NCBI RefSeq assembly: GCF_900302495.1
Contig: NZ_OMKW01000004.1
Coordinates: 512,074-576,073, forward strand
Reading direction: 5' to 3'
Length of the DNA: 64,000 nt
DNA from: Pontivivens insulae
GTDB taxonomy: Bacteria; Pseudomonadota; Alphaproteobacteria; Rhodobacterales; Rhodobacteraceae
Shown piece after piece: positions 17,837 to 26,246 of the stretch; position 1 is the stretch's first letter, and every line of letters starts with the position of its first letter. A model generated the notes under the pieces. That model made no database searches, had not been told where the DNA came from, and saw only the letters and a list, made by a program, of their open reading frames with translations. The translations under genes were made by a program, and so were the position numbers.

Positions 17837-18326
17837 GCATCTTTTGGCGTTGGCTCTACTGGCCACCCCCGCAGCGGCAGAGGAGTTCTCTGACGCGCTC
17901 GACTTGATGGGTGAGCAATGCGTGGATGGCCTGATGCGGGATTTGCGTGCCGGTCCGGCTGGCATGTTCCCTGCCGATCCCCGTACGTCTGAGGTCGTAT
18001 TGGGGGACAACCTGGGCCGCGCATGGCGTTCCGAGGCCGGAAATATCGTGGTCTACGATCTTGACCAGATGCCGGTCTGCGGTGTGCTGGCGGCAGACTT
18101 CAATGTGGGTCAGGCCCGCGCGGCACTGGCACCCTGGGCGCGTGGATGGCAATTGATCGAGGCGCCCGAAGAGGGCGGCACCCGTCGCTTTGTGCGGCGC
18201 TATTCCGATGCGGAAGTGCTGATGGTCTTCGTTGCCACATCCGACAATCCGCAACTGGTTGAAATGACGGGCCGCATTCTGCCCGCCAATGACTGGACCA
18301 ACCGCATTCTGGCAGGGGGGAACTGA
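17829..18326 (+). CDS. Exported protein of unknown function within the transporter operon
   Basis: The 165-residue product has a short signal peptide (MIKHLLALALLATPAAA, cleavage about residue 17) and a mature domain of about 148 residues with two Cys, at about 29 and 80. The gene overlaps the ATPase gene by eight bases and the LivH-type permease by one, so it is a fixed part of the operon. I do not recognise the family. It could be a periplasmic accessory factor of the transporter. Confidence 0.75.
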   Translation: MIKHLLALALLATPAAAEEFSDALDLMGEQCVDGLMRDLRAGPAGMFPADPRTSEVVLGDNLGRAWRSEAGNIVVYDLDQMPVCGVLAADFNVGQARAALAPWARGWQLIEAPEEGGTRRFVRRYSDAEVLMVFVATSDNPQLVEMTGRILPANDWTNRILAGGN

Positions 18327-19330
18327 TGCCCGTCGAGCTTCTTAATACGATCGAGGTCATCATCAATGGATTGATGACTGGCGTACTCTATTCGCTCGTG
18401 GCCCTTGGCTTCGTGCTGATTTTCAAATCATCTGGCGTATTCAACTATGCCCAAGGCGTCATGGCGCTGTTCGCGGCACAGACCCTTGTCGGGATCCAGA
18501 CAGGACAGGTGCCATTCGCCCATTTGATCAATGCGGTCACGGGGATGCACGTGTCGAAATTCGGTTTCGACCTGCCTTCGATCATCGCAATCATACTCAC
18601 GACTTTGGTGATGATCGGGTTCGCGTGGATCGTCGTGAAAGTCATCATGGTGCGGCTGGTCAATCAGGAGCCGATCATCCTGTTCATGGCGACAATTGGA
18701 CTCGCCTATTTCATGGAGGGATTCGGCGATCTGATGTGGGGGGCGGAGCTTAAGACGCTCGACGTCGGGCTCCCCTCAGGCGGGTCGTTCTGGATTGAGG
18801 ATGTTACGGCCCAATGGGCAGTTGAGGGTGAAAATTACTGGGGCATGTATGTTGATGTGCTCGACATCTGGGCCACGATCATTGCGGTCTTCCTCGTCGC
18901 TGCCCTCACCATATTCTCGCAATATACGAAGGCTGGCACGGCCATGCGGGCGGTTGCAGATGATCATCAGGCCGCCCTCTCCGTCGGTATTTCGCTGAAC
19001 AAGATCTGGATCATGGTCTGGTCGATTGCGGGCTTTGTCGCGCTGGTGGCTGGTATCATGTGGGGGGCAAAGTCCGGCGTGCAGTTCTCGCTCTCGCTGA
19101 TCGCTCTAAAGGCCTTGCCTGTTCTGATGTTGGGCGGCTTTACCTCGATCCCCGGTGCCATTGTCGGCGGACTGATCATCGGTGTGGGTGAAAAGCTCTT
19201 CGAATTCTGGATCGGTGTGCCGTTCCTGGGCGGTGCGACCGAAAACTGGTTTGCCTATGTGCTTGCCCTTCTGTTCCTCGTCTTCCGGCCGCAGGGCCTG
19301 TTCGGCGAGAAGATCATCGAGAGGGTGTGA
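18326..19330 (+). CDS. Branched-chain amino acid-type ABC permease (LivH type)
   Basis: The 334-residue protein has about eight membrane segments. It begins with the LivH signature INGLMTGVLYSLVALGFVLI and FNYAQGVMALFAA. The cytoplasmic coupling region GTAMRAVADDHQAALSVGI and the late motif LMLGGFTSIPGAIVGGLIIG are diagnostic for this permease family. It pairs with the LivM-type permease downstream. The substrate cannot be read from the sequence; the ligases around it suggest a carboxylic acid rather than an amino acid. Confidence 0.93.
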   Translation: MPVELLNTIEVIINGLMTGVLYSLVALGFVLIFKSSGVFNYAQGVMALFAAQTLVGIQTGQVPFAHLINAVTGMHVSKFGFDLPSIIAIILTTLVMIGFAWIVVKVIMVRLVNQEPIILFMATIGLAYFMEGFGDLMWGAELKTLDVGLPSGGSFWIEDVTAQWAVEGENYWGMYVDVLDIWATIIAVFLVAALTIFSQYTKAGTAMRAVADDHQAALSVGISLNKIWIMVWSIAGFVALVAGIMWGAKSGVQFSLSLIALKALPVLMLGGFTSIPGAIVGGLIIGVGEKLFEFWIGVPFLGGATENWFAYVLALLFLVFRPQGLFGEKIIERV

Positions 19331-19332
19331 GG

Positions 19333-19449
19333 ATGCGGATCATGACATGCCCCGGATGTGAGCAGGCGGCGCTGAATGAACGGCGCTTTCTATCTTCAAC
19401 GCGGGCCCGGATCGGGGTCAGGAACGCCGTACGCAAGGGAGGCCACTGA
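19333..19449 (+). CDS. Possible micro-ORF between the two permease genes (38 aa)
   Basis: An ATG at 19333 opens a 38-codon frame that fills the gap between the permease genes. Its TGA overlaps the ATG of the next gene (TGATG at 19447-19451). The peptide starts MRIMTCPGCEQAALNERRF and carries a CPGC pair. It may be a translational coupling device or chance. There is no convincing ribosome binding site of its own besides the end of the upstream gene. Confidence 0.25.
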   Translation: MRIMTCPGCEQAALNERRFLSSTRARIGVRNAVRKGGH

Positions 19450-20525
19450 TGTTTTATCGTGAGGCAGGCGACTACAAGACGTCCTATGTCGATGACAGCC
19501 AGACCTTCCCGATCGCGCTAGACCGCAGGATCTATATGGCCGCTGCCGTGCTGGCCTTTCTGGTCGTGCCCTTCGTGATGACAGACTACCTCGTCAACGC
19601 GATCATGATGCCCTTCCTGATCTTTGCCATCGCGGCATTGGGCCTGAACATCCTGACCGGCTATTGCGGGCAGGTCAGCCTCGGGACGGGTGGCTTCATG
19701 GCTGTGGGGGCGTATTCCACCTACAAGTTGATGACGGCTTTCCCGGATCTGAACATCTTTTTCATCGTCATCCTTTCGGGGATCATCACCGCTGGAGTGG
19801 GGGTGCTGTTCGGCTTGCCGTCGCTGCGGATCAAGGGGTTCTACCTTGCCGTGGCGACGCTTGCCGCCCAGTTCTTCCTCGTCTGGATGTTCAATAAGGT
19901 GGGCTGGTTCTACAACTACTCTGCGTCGGGTCAGATCTCTGCACCAGAGCGCACGGTTCTGGGGCAGGCTGTCACTGGGGCGAATGCTGCACCGTGGGTC
20001 AGCTACCTGTTCTGCCTGGTGTTCGTGTTTGCGTTGGCCTGGCTGACGCGCAACCTGACGCGCGGGCGCATCGGGCGCAGCTGGATGGCGATCCGCGACA
20101 TGGACATCGCGGCAGAGATCATCGGCGTGAATCCGTTGCGCACGAAACTGTCTGCCTTCGCGATCTCATCATTCTATATTGGCATCTCTGGCTCACTTTT
20201 CTTCGCGGTCTACCTCGGAGCGGCTGAAGTGGGAGAGGCGTTCGGCATCCAGAAATCGTTCCTTGTGCTCTTCATGATCATCATCGGTGGGTTGGGTTCG
20301 ATCTTTGGCAGTTTTGCGGGTGCGGCCTTCATGGTGCTGCTGCCTGTGATCCTGAAGCTCTTTTTCGCGGATTTCATCGGGTGGCCCACGGACCTTGTGG
20401 CGCACCTCAACTTCATCATCGTGGGCGGGCTGATCGTCTTCTTCCTGATCGTCGAGCCGCATGGGCTTGCCGCGCTGTGGCGCACGATCAAGGAGAAACT
20501 GCGTCTCTGGCCATTCCCGCACTGA
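19449..20525 (+). CDS. Branched-chain amino acid-type ABC permease (LivM type)
   Basis: The 358-residue protein has about nine membrane segments with LivM motifs: LGLNILTGYCGQVSLGTGGF, LPSLRIKGFYLAVATLAAQF, the coupling segment GRSWMAIRDMDIAAEIIGVN and LVLFMIIIGGLGSIFGSFAG. It forms the translocation channel with the LivH-type partner. AAGGGAGG lies just before the start at 19449. Confidence 0.93.
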   Translation: MFYREAGDYKTSYVDDSQTFPIALDRRIYMAAAVLAFLVVPFVMTDYLVNAIMMPFLIFAIAALGLNILTGYCGQVSLGTGGFMAVGAYSTYKLMTAFPDLNIFFIVILSGIITAGVGVLFGLPSLRIKGFYLAVATLAAQFFLVWMFNKVGWFYNYSASGQISAPERTVLGQAVTGANAAPWVSYLFCLVFVFALAWLTRNLTRGRIGRSWMAIRDMDIAAEIIGVNPLRTKLSAFAISSFYIGISGSLFFAVYLGAAEVGEAFGIQKSFLVLFMIIIGGLGSIFGSFAGAAFMVLLPVILKLFFADFIGWPTDLVAHLNFIIVGGLIVFFLIVEPHGLAALWRTIKEKLRLWPFPH

Positions 20526-20621
20526 TGCTTGCGTGCGCGGCCTGTTCGCGCAACGCTTTGACGACCCTGTGACCTCCGGATCAACCGGGGCACGCTTCAA
20601 ACGTCCAAGGGAGGACACAAC

Positions 20622-22013
20622 ATGAAACTCAAGACCCTCGTTATGGCGGCTTGCACCACGGCAATCGTGGCTGGCCCGGCGGCAGCGGACCTCGTGTTCC
20701 CGTCGCTTGACTACCGAACCGGCCCCTACGCGGCCAATGGCATTCCGTTCGCGGATGGCTATGCGGATTACTTCACGCTACTCAACCAGCGTGATGGCGG
20801 CATCGGTGGCGTGGAAGCACGCGTGCTTCAATGTGAGACGGGCTATAACACCGAGCGAGGCGTGGAATGCTACGAGTCCACGAAAGGCGAAGGCGCGCTG
20901 GTGTATCAGCCGCTGTCGACGGGCATCACCTATCAGCTGATCCCGAAGGCAACAGCGGACGATATTCCGATCCACTCCATGGGCTATGGTCGAACGTCTG
21001 CAGCAAATGGCGAAGTGTTCAGCCACGTCTTCAACTATCCTGCGAACTACTGGCAGGCCGCATCCGGGATCATCCTAGACATCCTCGACCGCAATGACGG
21101 TAATCTTGAGGGTAAGAAGATCGCGCTGGTCTACCACAACTCCGCCTATGGTCGTGAGCCGATCAGGACTCTGCAGGAGCTGGGCACTCAGCATGGTTTC
21201 GAGCTGATCGAACTTGCCGTCGACCATCCCGGACAGGAGCAACGCTCGCAGTGGCTTCAGGTGCGTCGTGATCGTCCTGACTACGTGATCATGTGGGGCT
21301 GGGGTGTGATGAACCAGGTCGCCATTCAGGAAGCGGTCAACATCCGCTATCCAATGGACAACTTCTACGGTGTCTGGTGGTCCGGTTCCGAGAATGACGT
21401 TTTGCCCGCTGGTGAAGGGGCAGATGGCTATCGCTCGGTGACGTTCCACTCGGTTGGTGACGACTACCCGATCTTTGACGACATTCAGGAGCATGTCGTC
21501 GACGCTGGCCTTGCATCCGGTGCAGGCGACCAGATCGGCACCGTTCTGTATAACCGTGGCATGTACGCCGCGATGCTGGCAGCCGAGGCCGCGCGCACCG
21601 CACAGGACATCCACGGCGTTGCCGAGATCACGCCCGCGATGATGCGTGACGGGATGGAAGCGCTTGAGATGACCGAGGAGCGCATGACCGAGCTTGGCCT
21701 GCCGGGCTTTGGTCCTGAATTCTCCGTCTCCTGTCAGAACCATGGCGGCCCCGGCGAAAGCGCGATTGCCGAGTGGGATTACGACACGCAGGCATGGTCC
21801 ATCGTGACGGAATACCGCGCGCCTGACATGGGCGTGATCCAGCCGCTCATCGACGAGGATTCCGCAGCCTATGCCGCAGAGAACGACCTGCCGATGACGC
21901 GCTGCCCGGCTGAAGATGAGATGATGATGTCTGTCGAAGATATCCTCGCTGAAATGCGGACGATTGGCCTTCGGTTGGATGAACTCGCCGATATGCTGGA
22001 AGCTGCACAGTAA
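20622..22013 (+). CDS. ABC transporter periplasmic substrate-binding protein 1
   Basis: The 463-residue product has a signal peptide (cleaved near AAAD, residue 24) and a Peripla_BP_6 fold of the HAAT type: RTGPYAANGIPFADGYADYF, LVYQPLSTGITYQL, YHNSAYGREPIRTL and VIMWGWGVMNQVAIQEA. The C-terminus carries an extra helical tail of about 35 residues (EDEMMMSVEDILAEMRTIGL) that the second binding protein lacks; it could oligomerise. GGGAGG precedes the start. A strong hairpin follows the stop. Confidence 0.92.
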   Translation: MKLKTLVMAACTTAIVAGPAAADLVFPSLDYRTGPYAANGIPFADGYADYFTLLNQRDGGIGGVEARVLQCETGYNTERGVECYESTKGEGALVYQPLSTGITYQLIPKATADDIPIHSMGYGRTSAANGEVFSHVFNYPANYWQAASGIILDILDRNDGNLEGKKIALVYHNSAYGREPIRTLQELGTQHGFELIELAVDHPGQEQRSQWLQVRRDRPDYVIMWGWGVMNQVAIQEAVNIRYPMDNFYGVWWSGSENDVLPAGEGADGYRSVTFHSVGDDYPIFDDIQEHVVDAGLASGAGDQIGTVLYNRGMYAAMLAAEAARTAQDIHGVAEITPAMMRDGMEALEMTEERMTELGLPGFGPEFSVSCQNHGGPGESAIAEWDYDTQAWSIVTEYRAPDMGVIQPLIDEDSAAYAAENDLPMTRCPAEDEMMMSVEDILAEMRTIGLRLDELADMLEAAQ

Positions 22014-22030
22014 GCGCTTTCGTTGACCCA

Positions 22031-22056
22031 GCCCCCGGCGGTATGCCGCCGGGGGC
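22031..22056 (+). terminator. GC-rich hairpin after binding protein 1
   Basis: GCCCCCGGCGG and CCGCCGGGGGC form an 11-bp perfect stem with a TATG loop. Only a weak pyrimidine tract (CTTCCATTCT) follows. It probably acts as a partial terminator or 3' mRNA stabiliser so that the binding protein is made in excess over the downstream ATPase. Confidence 0.6.
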
Positions 22057-22079
22057 CTTCCATTCTGCCGGAGGCCCCG

Positions 22080-22898
22080 ATGCTCGACGCTGCCAAGACC
22101 GAAGAGACCTTGCTTGAGGTCAATAATATCGAGGTCATTTACAACCACGTCATCCTTGTCCTGAAAGGCGTCAGCCTTTCTGTGCCCAAGGGCGGCATCA
22201 CGGCACTGCTGGGCGGAAACGGTGCGGGCAAGACAACGACGCTCAAGTCGATCTCTGGCCTACTGGCCTCGGAGCGCGGAGAAATCACAAAGGGATCGAT
22301 CCAGTATCGCGGGAAGAGCATGCAGGATTTGTCCCCGAACGAGCTGGTCAAATCCGGCGTCATTCAGGTGATGGAGGGGCGTCATTGTTTCGAGCATCTG
22401 ACGGTTGAGGAAAACCTGATGACCGGCGCCTACACGCGTTCCTCTGCTGAGGCCAAGCAGGGGCTAGACATGGTATACGAGTACTTTCCCCGCCTGAAGG
22501 AGCGCCGCAAGTCGCAAGCTGGCTACACATCCGGTGGCGAACAGCAGATGTGTGCCATAGGCCGCGCTCTCATGGCCCGGCCAGAGACAATTCTGCTTGA
22601 TGAGCCGTCAATGGGCCTTGCGCCGCAGTTGGTCGAAGAGATTTTCGGCATTGTCAAAAGCCTCAACGAAAAGGAGGGCGTGTCCTTCCTGCTCGCAGAG
22701 CAGAATACCAATGTTGCCCTGCGCTATGCGCATTACGGCTACATCCTTGAATCCGGTCGCGTTGTTATGGACGGCCCTGCCGCCGACCTGCGCGAGAACC
22801 CGGACGTGAAGGAGTTCTATCTGGGCGTCAGTGAGGAAGGTCGCAAGTCTTTCCGCGATGTCCGCTCCTATCGCCGCCGCAAGCGGTGGCTCGCCTAA
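22080..22898 (+). CDS. ABC transporter ATP-binding protein (LivF type)
   Basis: The 272-residue ATPase has Walker A GGNGAGKTT, the signature TSGGEQQMCAIGRAL and Walker B ILLDEPSMGLAP, followed by LAEQNTNVALRYAHYGYILE, typical of LivF. It is the second nucleotide-binding subunit of the same transporter. The start at 22080 has GGAGG seven bases upstream; the longer frame from 22023 would run through the hairpin and is unlikely. Confidence 0.93.
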   Translation: MLDAAKTEETLLEVNNIEVIYNHVILVLKGVSLSVPKGGITALLGGNGAGKTTTLKSISGLLASERGEITKGSIQYRGKSMQDLSPNELVKSGVIQVMEGRHCFEHLTVEENLMTGAYTRSSAEAKQGLDMVYEYFPRLKERRKSQAGYTSGGEQQMCAIGRALMARPETILLDEPSMGLAPQLVEEIFGIVKSLNEKEGVSFLLAEQNTNVALRYAHYGYILESGRVVMDGPAADLRENPDVKEFYLGVSEEGRKSFRDVRSYRRRKRWLA

Positions 22899-22973
22899 CC
22901 GCCTGATCTCCCTAATCAGGTTCCTTTCAATCCAACCGTTTCGCCCCACACGGATCGCTGGAGATATCCACTT

Positions 22974-24257
22974 ATGTTTCGCTTTATCGCGACTGCCTCC
23001 TTGGCAGCCTCTATTGCTGTACCTGCCTTTGCAGATTTGACGATGGTCAGCCTGACCTACCGCACCGGCCCTTATGCGGCGGGTGGCGTGCCCTTCTCGG
23101 ATGGCTATGCCGACTATTTTACGATGCTGAACGAACGCGATGGCGGCATTGGGGGGGAGCGTGTCGAGCTTCTGGAATGTGAGTTCGGCTACAACACCGA
23201 ACGCGGTGTGGCCTGCTACGAAGAGACCGTTGATCAGGGCGCGCTGGTCTATCAACCCCTGTCGACGGGCCTGACGCTCGAACTGATCGAGCGTGTACAG
23301 CAGGATGAGGTGGTGCTTCATACGATGGGCTATGGTCTGACGGCTGCGTCGGACGGTGCCACCTATCCTTATGTTTTCAACTTCCCCGCGCATTACTGGG
23401 ACGGCGCGGTTGCCCAGATTGCCTATTTGAAAGAGCAAAATGGCGGGTCGCTCGCCGGCACACGCATTATGCACATGCACCACAATTCGGGCTATGGGCG
23501 GGAACCTTTGCCCACGCTGGAAGCATTGGCAGAGATCGAAGGGTTCGAATTGTTGTCCATGCCGATCGATCATCCGGGTGAAGATCAATCCGCAATCTGG
23601 CCCGTGGTCGAAGCAGAGAACCCCGATTTCATCCTGCTTTGGGGATGGGGCGTGATGAACCGTGTCGCGCTCGAAAGTGCTGTCGAGATCGGCTATCCGA
23701 TGGATCAGATGATGGGGATTTGGTGGTCCGCCGCCGAGAGCGACCTGAAACCGATGCGAGATGCGGCGCACGGCTACACCTCTGTCACATTCCATGCTGT
23801 GGGCGACAATTTTGCGATCTTCAATGATCTCAATGAACTGGTCTATCAGCGTGATCTGGCCCGTGGCCGGATGAACAATATCGGCGAAGCGCTCTACAAT
23901 CGTGGGGTCGCGGCGGCGATCTATGCTGCCGAGGCGATCCGTTTGGCTCAATCCATCCACAGTGTCAGCGACGTGACGCCTGCCATGGTCCGTGATGGAT
24001 ATGAACAACTCACCATGACCGCCGAGGATTTCGAAACGCTGGGCATGGAAGGCTTTACGCCCCCTATGGAGATTACCTGCACCGATCATGGTGGCGGAGG
24101 ACTGGTTGCTGTGGCGCAATGGGACTCAACATTGCGCAAGTGGCAGCAGGTGACCGATTACTATGCGCCCAATGATGCATTGATCGAGCCACAGATCGAA
24201 AGCGCATCGGCCGCATTCGCGCAGAGCCGCGGCATAACCCCCGCCGGGTGCCCCTGA
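22974..24257 (+). CDS. ABC transporter periplasmic substrate-binding protein 2
   Basis: The 427-residue product has a signal peptide (cleavage near AFAD, residue 22) and is a clear paralogue of binding protein 1: RTGPYAAGGVPFSDGYADYF, ALVYQPLSTGLTLEL, HHNSGYGREPLPTLEAL and LLWGWGVMNRVALESA. It lacks the C-terminal helical tail of the first protein. Two binding proteins for one permease pair widen the substrate range in other HAAT systems. GGAG lies upstream of the start. A weak hairpin (CCTGAT/ATCAGG) at 22902-22920 precedes it. Confidence 0.92.
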   Translation: MFRFIATASLAASIAVPAFADLTMVSLTYRTGPYAAGGVPFSDGYADYFTMLNERDGGIGGERVELLECEFGYNTERGVACYEETVDQGALVYQPLSTGLTLELIERVQQDEVVLHTMGYGLTAASDGATYPYVFNFPAHYWDGAVAQIAYLKEQNGGSLAGTRIMHMHHNSGYGREPLPTLEALAEIEGFELLSMPIDHPGEDQSAIWPVVEAENPDFILLWGWGVMNRVALESAVEIGYPMDQMMGIWWSAAESDLKPMRDAAHGYTSVTFHAVGDNFAIFNDLNELVYQRDLARGRMNNIGEALYNRGVAAAIYAAEAIRLAQSIHSVSDVTPAMVRDGYEQLTMTAEDFETLGMEGFTPPMEITCTDHGGGGLVAVAQWDSTLRKWQQVTDYYAPNDALIEPQIESASAAFAQSRGITPAGCP

Positions 24258-24583
24258 TGGCGGAGCCGCGTGTCGCGTGTCGGACCCCGGCCAAAGGGCG
24301 GGATGGGGTGACGAACATCCCAGAGTGGAAGTTTGACGCGGTGCGCGGCGCGATCCTTGCTGGCCTCAGCCAAGGACCGGTTCTGTTCAAGGACCTCAAT
24401 GCAGCCGTCGATGCCAGACTGACGGCTGACCAAAGGCGGGATCTGGGTTCGCTGGGTTGGCACGTAACGACAGTTAAGTTGGAACTGGAAGTGCGTGGAG
24501 AGATTGTCCGGGTACCCGGTTCAGGACCACAGCGTATCATGCTGGCCGCTGACGATGTGCAGACTAGGTCGAACCCTGACTGA
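24257..24583 (+). CDS. Small winged-helix-like protein, DUF6958-like
   Basis: The 108-residue product starts at an ATG overlapping the stop of the preceding gene (TGATG). It has an N-terminal RVACRTPAKGRDGVTNIPEW, then a predicted helix-turn-helix-like part GAILAGLSQGPVLFKDLNAA and a wing-like end ELEVRGEIVRVPGSGPQRIM. This layout resembles the DUF6958 family, recalled from memory and not tested. It shares its pattern with the next gene, so the two look like old tandem paralogues. A DNA-binding or regulatory role for the transporter operon is inference. Confidence 0.6.
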   Translation: MAEPRVACRTPAKGRDGVTNIPEWKFDAVRGAILAGLSQGPVLFKDLNAAVDARLTADQRRDLGSLGWHVTTVKLELEVRGEIVRVPGSGPQRIMLAADDVQTRSNPD

Positions 24584-24604
24584 ACAGCCAGAAAGGATCA
24601 GGTC

Positions 24605-24853
24605 ATGAGTTCCACGCAAGAGGCCCGAAAGGCGATCCGCGCCCGTATCCTGCAACTTCTTGAGAGCGGACCTGTCGCGCAAGCTGACTTGCCTGCCGCT
24701 GTCGCCGTCAGCCCAGAGGAGCGGCAGGAGGTCGCGCGGTGGAATGCCGAGGTGCAGGGCGTCACGGATATGCTTTGCGAGGAGGGCACCATTACGGCCA
24801 CGACCCGCGAAGAGCGAACAACATATCATTTGACGGTTGCCCAACGCACCTAA
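24605..24853 (+). CDS. Small winged-helix-like protein, paralogue of the previous gene
   Basis: The 82-residue product aligns with the middle of its upstream neighbour: ARILQLLESGPVAQADLPAA against GAILAGLSQGPVLFKDLNAA, followed in both by an acidic EER/DQRR stretch, a conserved Trp and a final GTI/GEI wing. It has no signal peptide. GGATCAGGT precedes the ATG. The family is not known to me. It separates the transporter genes from the second CoA ligase. Confidence 0.6.
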   Translation: MSSTQEARKAIRARILQLLESGPVAQADLPAAVAVSPEERQEVARWNAEVQGVTDMLCEEGTITATTREERTTYHLTVAQRT

Positions 24854-24921
24854 GCTGCGCAGGTTTGAAGCTGTGCACTCGGCTGGCGCCGTCTGGATCA
24901 TGACTGACGAAGGAAACGTGA

Positions 24922-26142
24922 ATGTCGAACTTCTACGATGCCCTTGAGACGCGCTCGAACGACCAGCGCGATGCCGAGAATCTGGCCGCCTTGACGGAAC
25001 TTGTGTCTCACGCGAAATCCAGCGCGCCGGGGATGGCAGCGCATCTGGAAGGTGTTGATGCGTCGGATATCACCGATCTTGCGATGCTTTCAAAACTGCC
25101 TGTCCTGCGAAAATCGCATCTGGGTGCAGCCCAAAAGGCGAGCCCGCCCTTTGGTGGTTTCGCGGCGAGCCGGACGCATCATGCATTCCAAAGCCCAGGG
25201 CCAATCTACGAGCCCGGTGGGATAACCCATGACTGGTTCCGCCTCGGCCGGTTCCTGCATGCGGCAGGATTGGGGGCTGATGATCTGGTTCAGAACTGTT
25301 TTTCCTATCACATGACGCCAGCCGGTATGATGTTTGAGAGTGGTGCGCGCGCAGTTGGTGCCCGCATCTTCCCCGCAGGCACCGGTCAGACGGAGTTGCA
25401 GGTTGAAGCGGCCGCTCAATTGGGTGTCACTGCCTATGCAGGCACGCCTGACTATCTGCGTATCATCCTCGACAAGGCTGATGAGATGGGTGTGTCGCTG
25501 GGGATCACAAAGGCTGCGGTCAGCGGTGGGGCGCTCTTCCCCAGTCTGCGCGCTGGCTACGCGGATCGCGGTATTTCCTGCCTGCAATGCTACGCCACCG
25601 CCGATCTGGGCAATATCGCCTATGAGAGCGCGGCAATGGAGGGGATGATCATTGATGAAGGCGTCATCGTTGAAATCGTCACCCCCGGCACCGGGGACCC
25701 CGTGACAGAGGGAGAGGTGGGGGAGGTCGTTGTGACGAGCTTCAACCGGGACTATCCGCTGATACGCTTTGCGACCGGTGATCTTTCCGCGGTGCTGCCA
25801 GGCGCAAGTCCGTGCGGCCGAACGAATATGCGCATAAAGGGTTGGATGGGTCGCGCGGACCAGACCGCAAAGATCAAGGGTATGTTTGTTCGCCCTGAGC
25901 AGGTCGCCGCCCTCGTCGCACGTCATGCAGAAATCGACCGTGCGCGCGTCACTGTCACGCGTGCAGACGACAAGGATGTGATGACCGTTCAGGTCGAAGG
26001 GGCGGGGATAGAGACGGCCTCTGTGGCTGAAACCGTCCGCGCAACCCTCAAACTGTCCGGACATGTCGAGGCGGTTGAGCCCGGCACGCTGCCCCGGGAC
26101 GGCATCGTCATCGACGATCAACGCCAGTACGATCAAGGCTAG
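24922..26142 (+). CDS. Phenylacetate-CoA ligase family protein (PaaK-like)
   Basis: The 406-residue enzyme is of the compact PaaK branch of the ANL superfamily: VLRKSHLGAAQKASPPFGGF near the N-terminus, HMTPAGMMFESGARAVGARI, the DYPLIRFATGDLSAVLPG motif and the C-terminal GRADQTAKIKGMFVRPEQV. PaaK enzymes activate aryl acids to CoA thioesters. The usual SSGTTG phosphate loop is not obvious, a known feature of more divergent members. It closes the ABC transporter cluster, which suggests import of an aromatic or similar acid. No other paa gene is present. Confidence 0.82.
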   Translation: MSNFYDALETRSNDQRDAENLAALTELVSHAKSSAPGMAAHLEGVDASDITDLAMLSKLPVLRKSHLGAAQKASPPFGGFAASRTHHAFQSPGPIYEPGGITHDWFRLGRFLHAAGLGADDLVQNCFSYHMTPAGMMFESGARAVGARIFPAGTGQTELQVEAAAQLGVTAYAGTPDYLRIILDKADEMGVSLGITKAAVSGGALFPSLRAGYADRGISCLQCYATADLGNIAYESAAMEGMIIDEGVIVEIVTPGTGDPVTEGEVGEVVVTSFNRDYPLIRFATGDLSAVLPGASPCGRTNMRIKGWMGRADQTAKIKGMFVRPEQVAALVARHAEIDRARVTVTRADDKDVMTVQVEGAGIETASVAETVRATLKLSGHVEAVEPGTLPRDGIVIDDQRQYDQG

Positions 26143-26246
26143 CCCGCTTTGAATGCGGGGTGGTCGCCCTGTCTGGAACGGCGCTGCGGTTCAGTGCGTT
26201 AAAGACAGTAACTTGCGTGTCGCGCCATAACAGGAAAGGCCCCATC

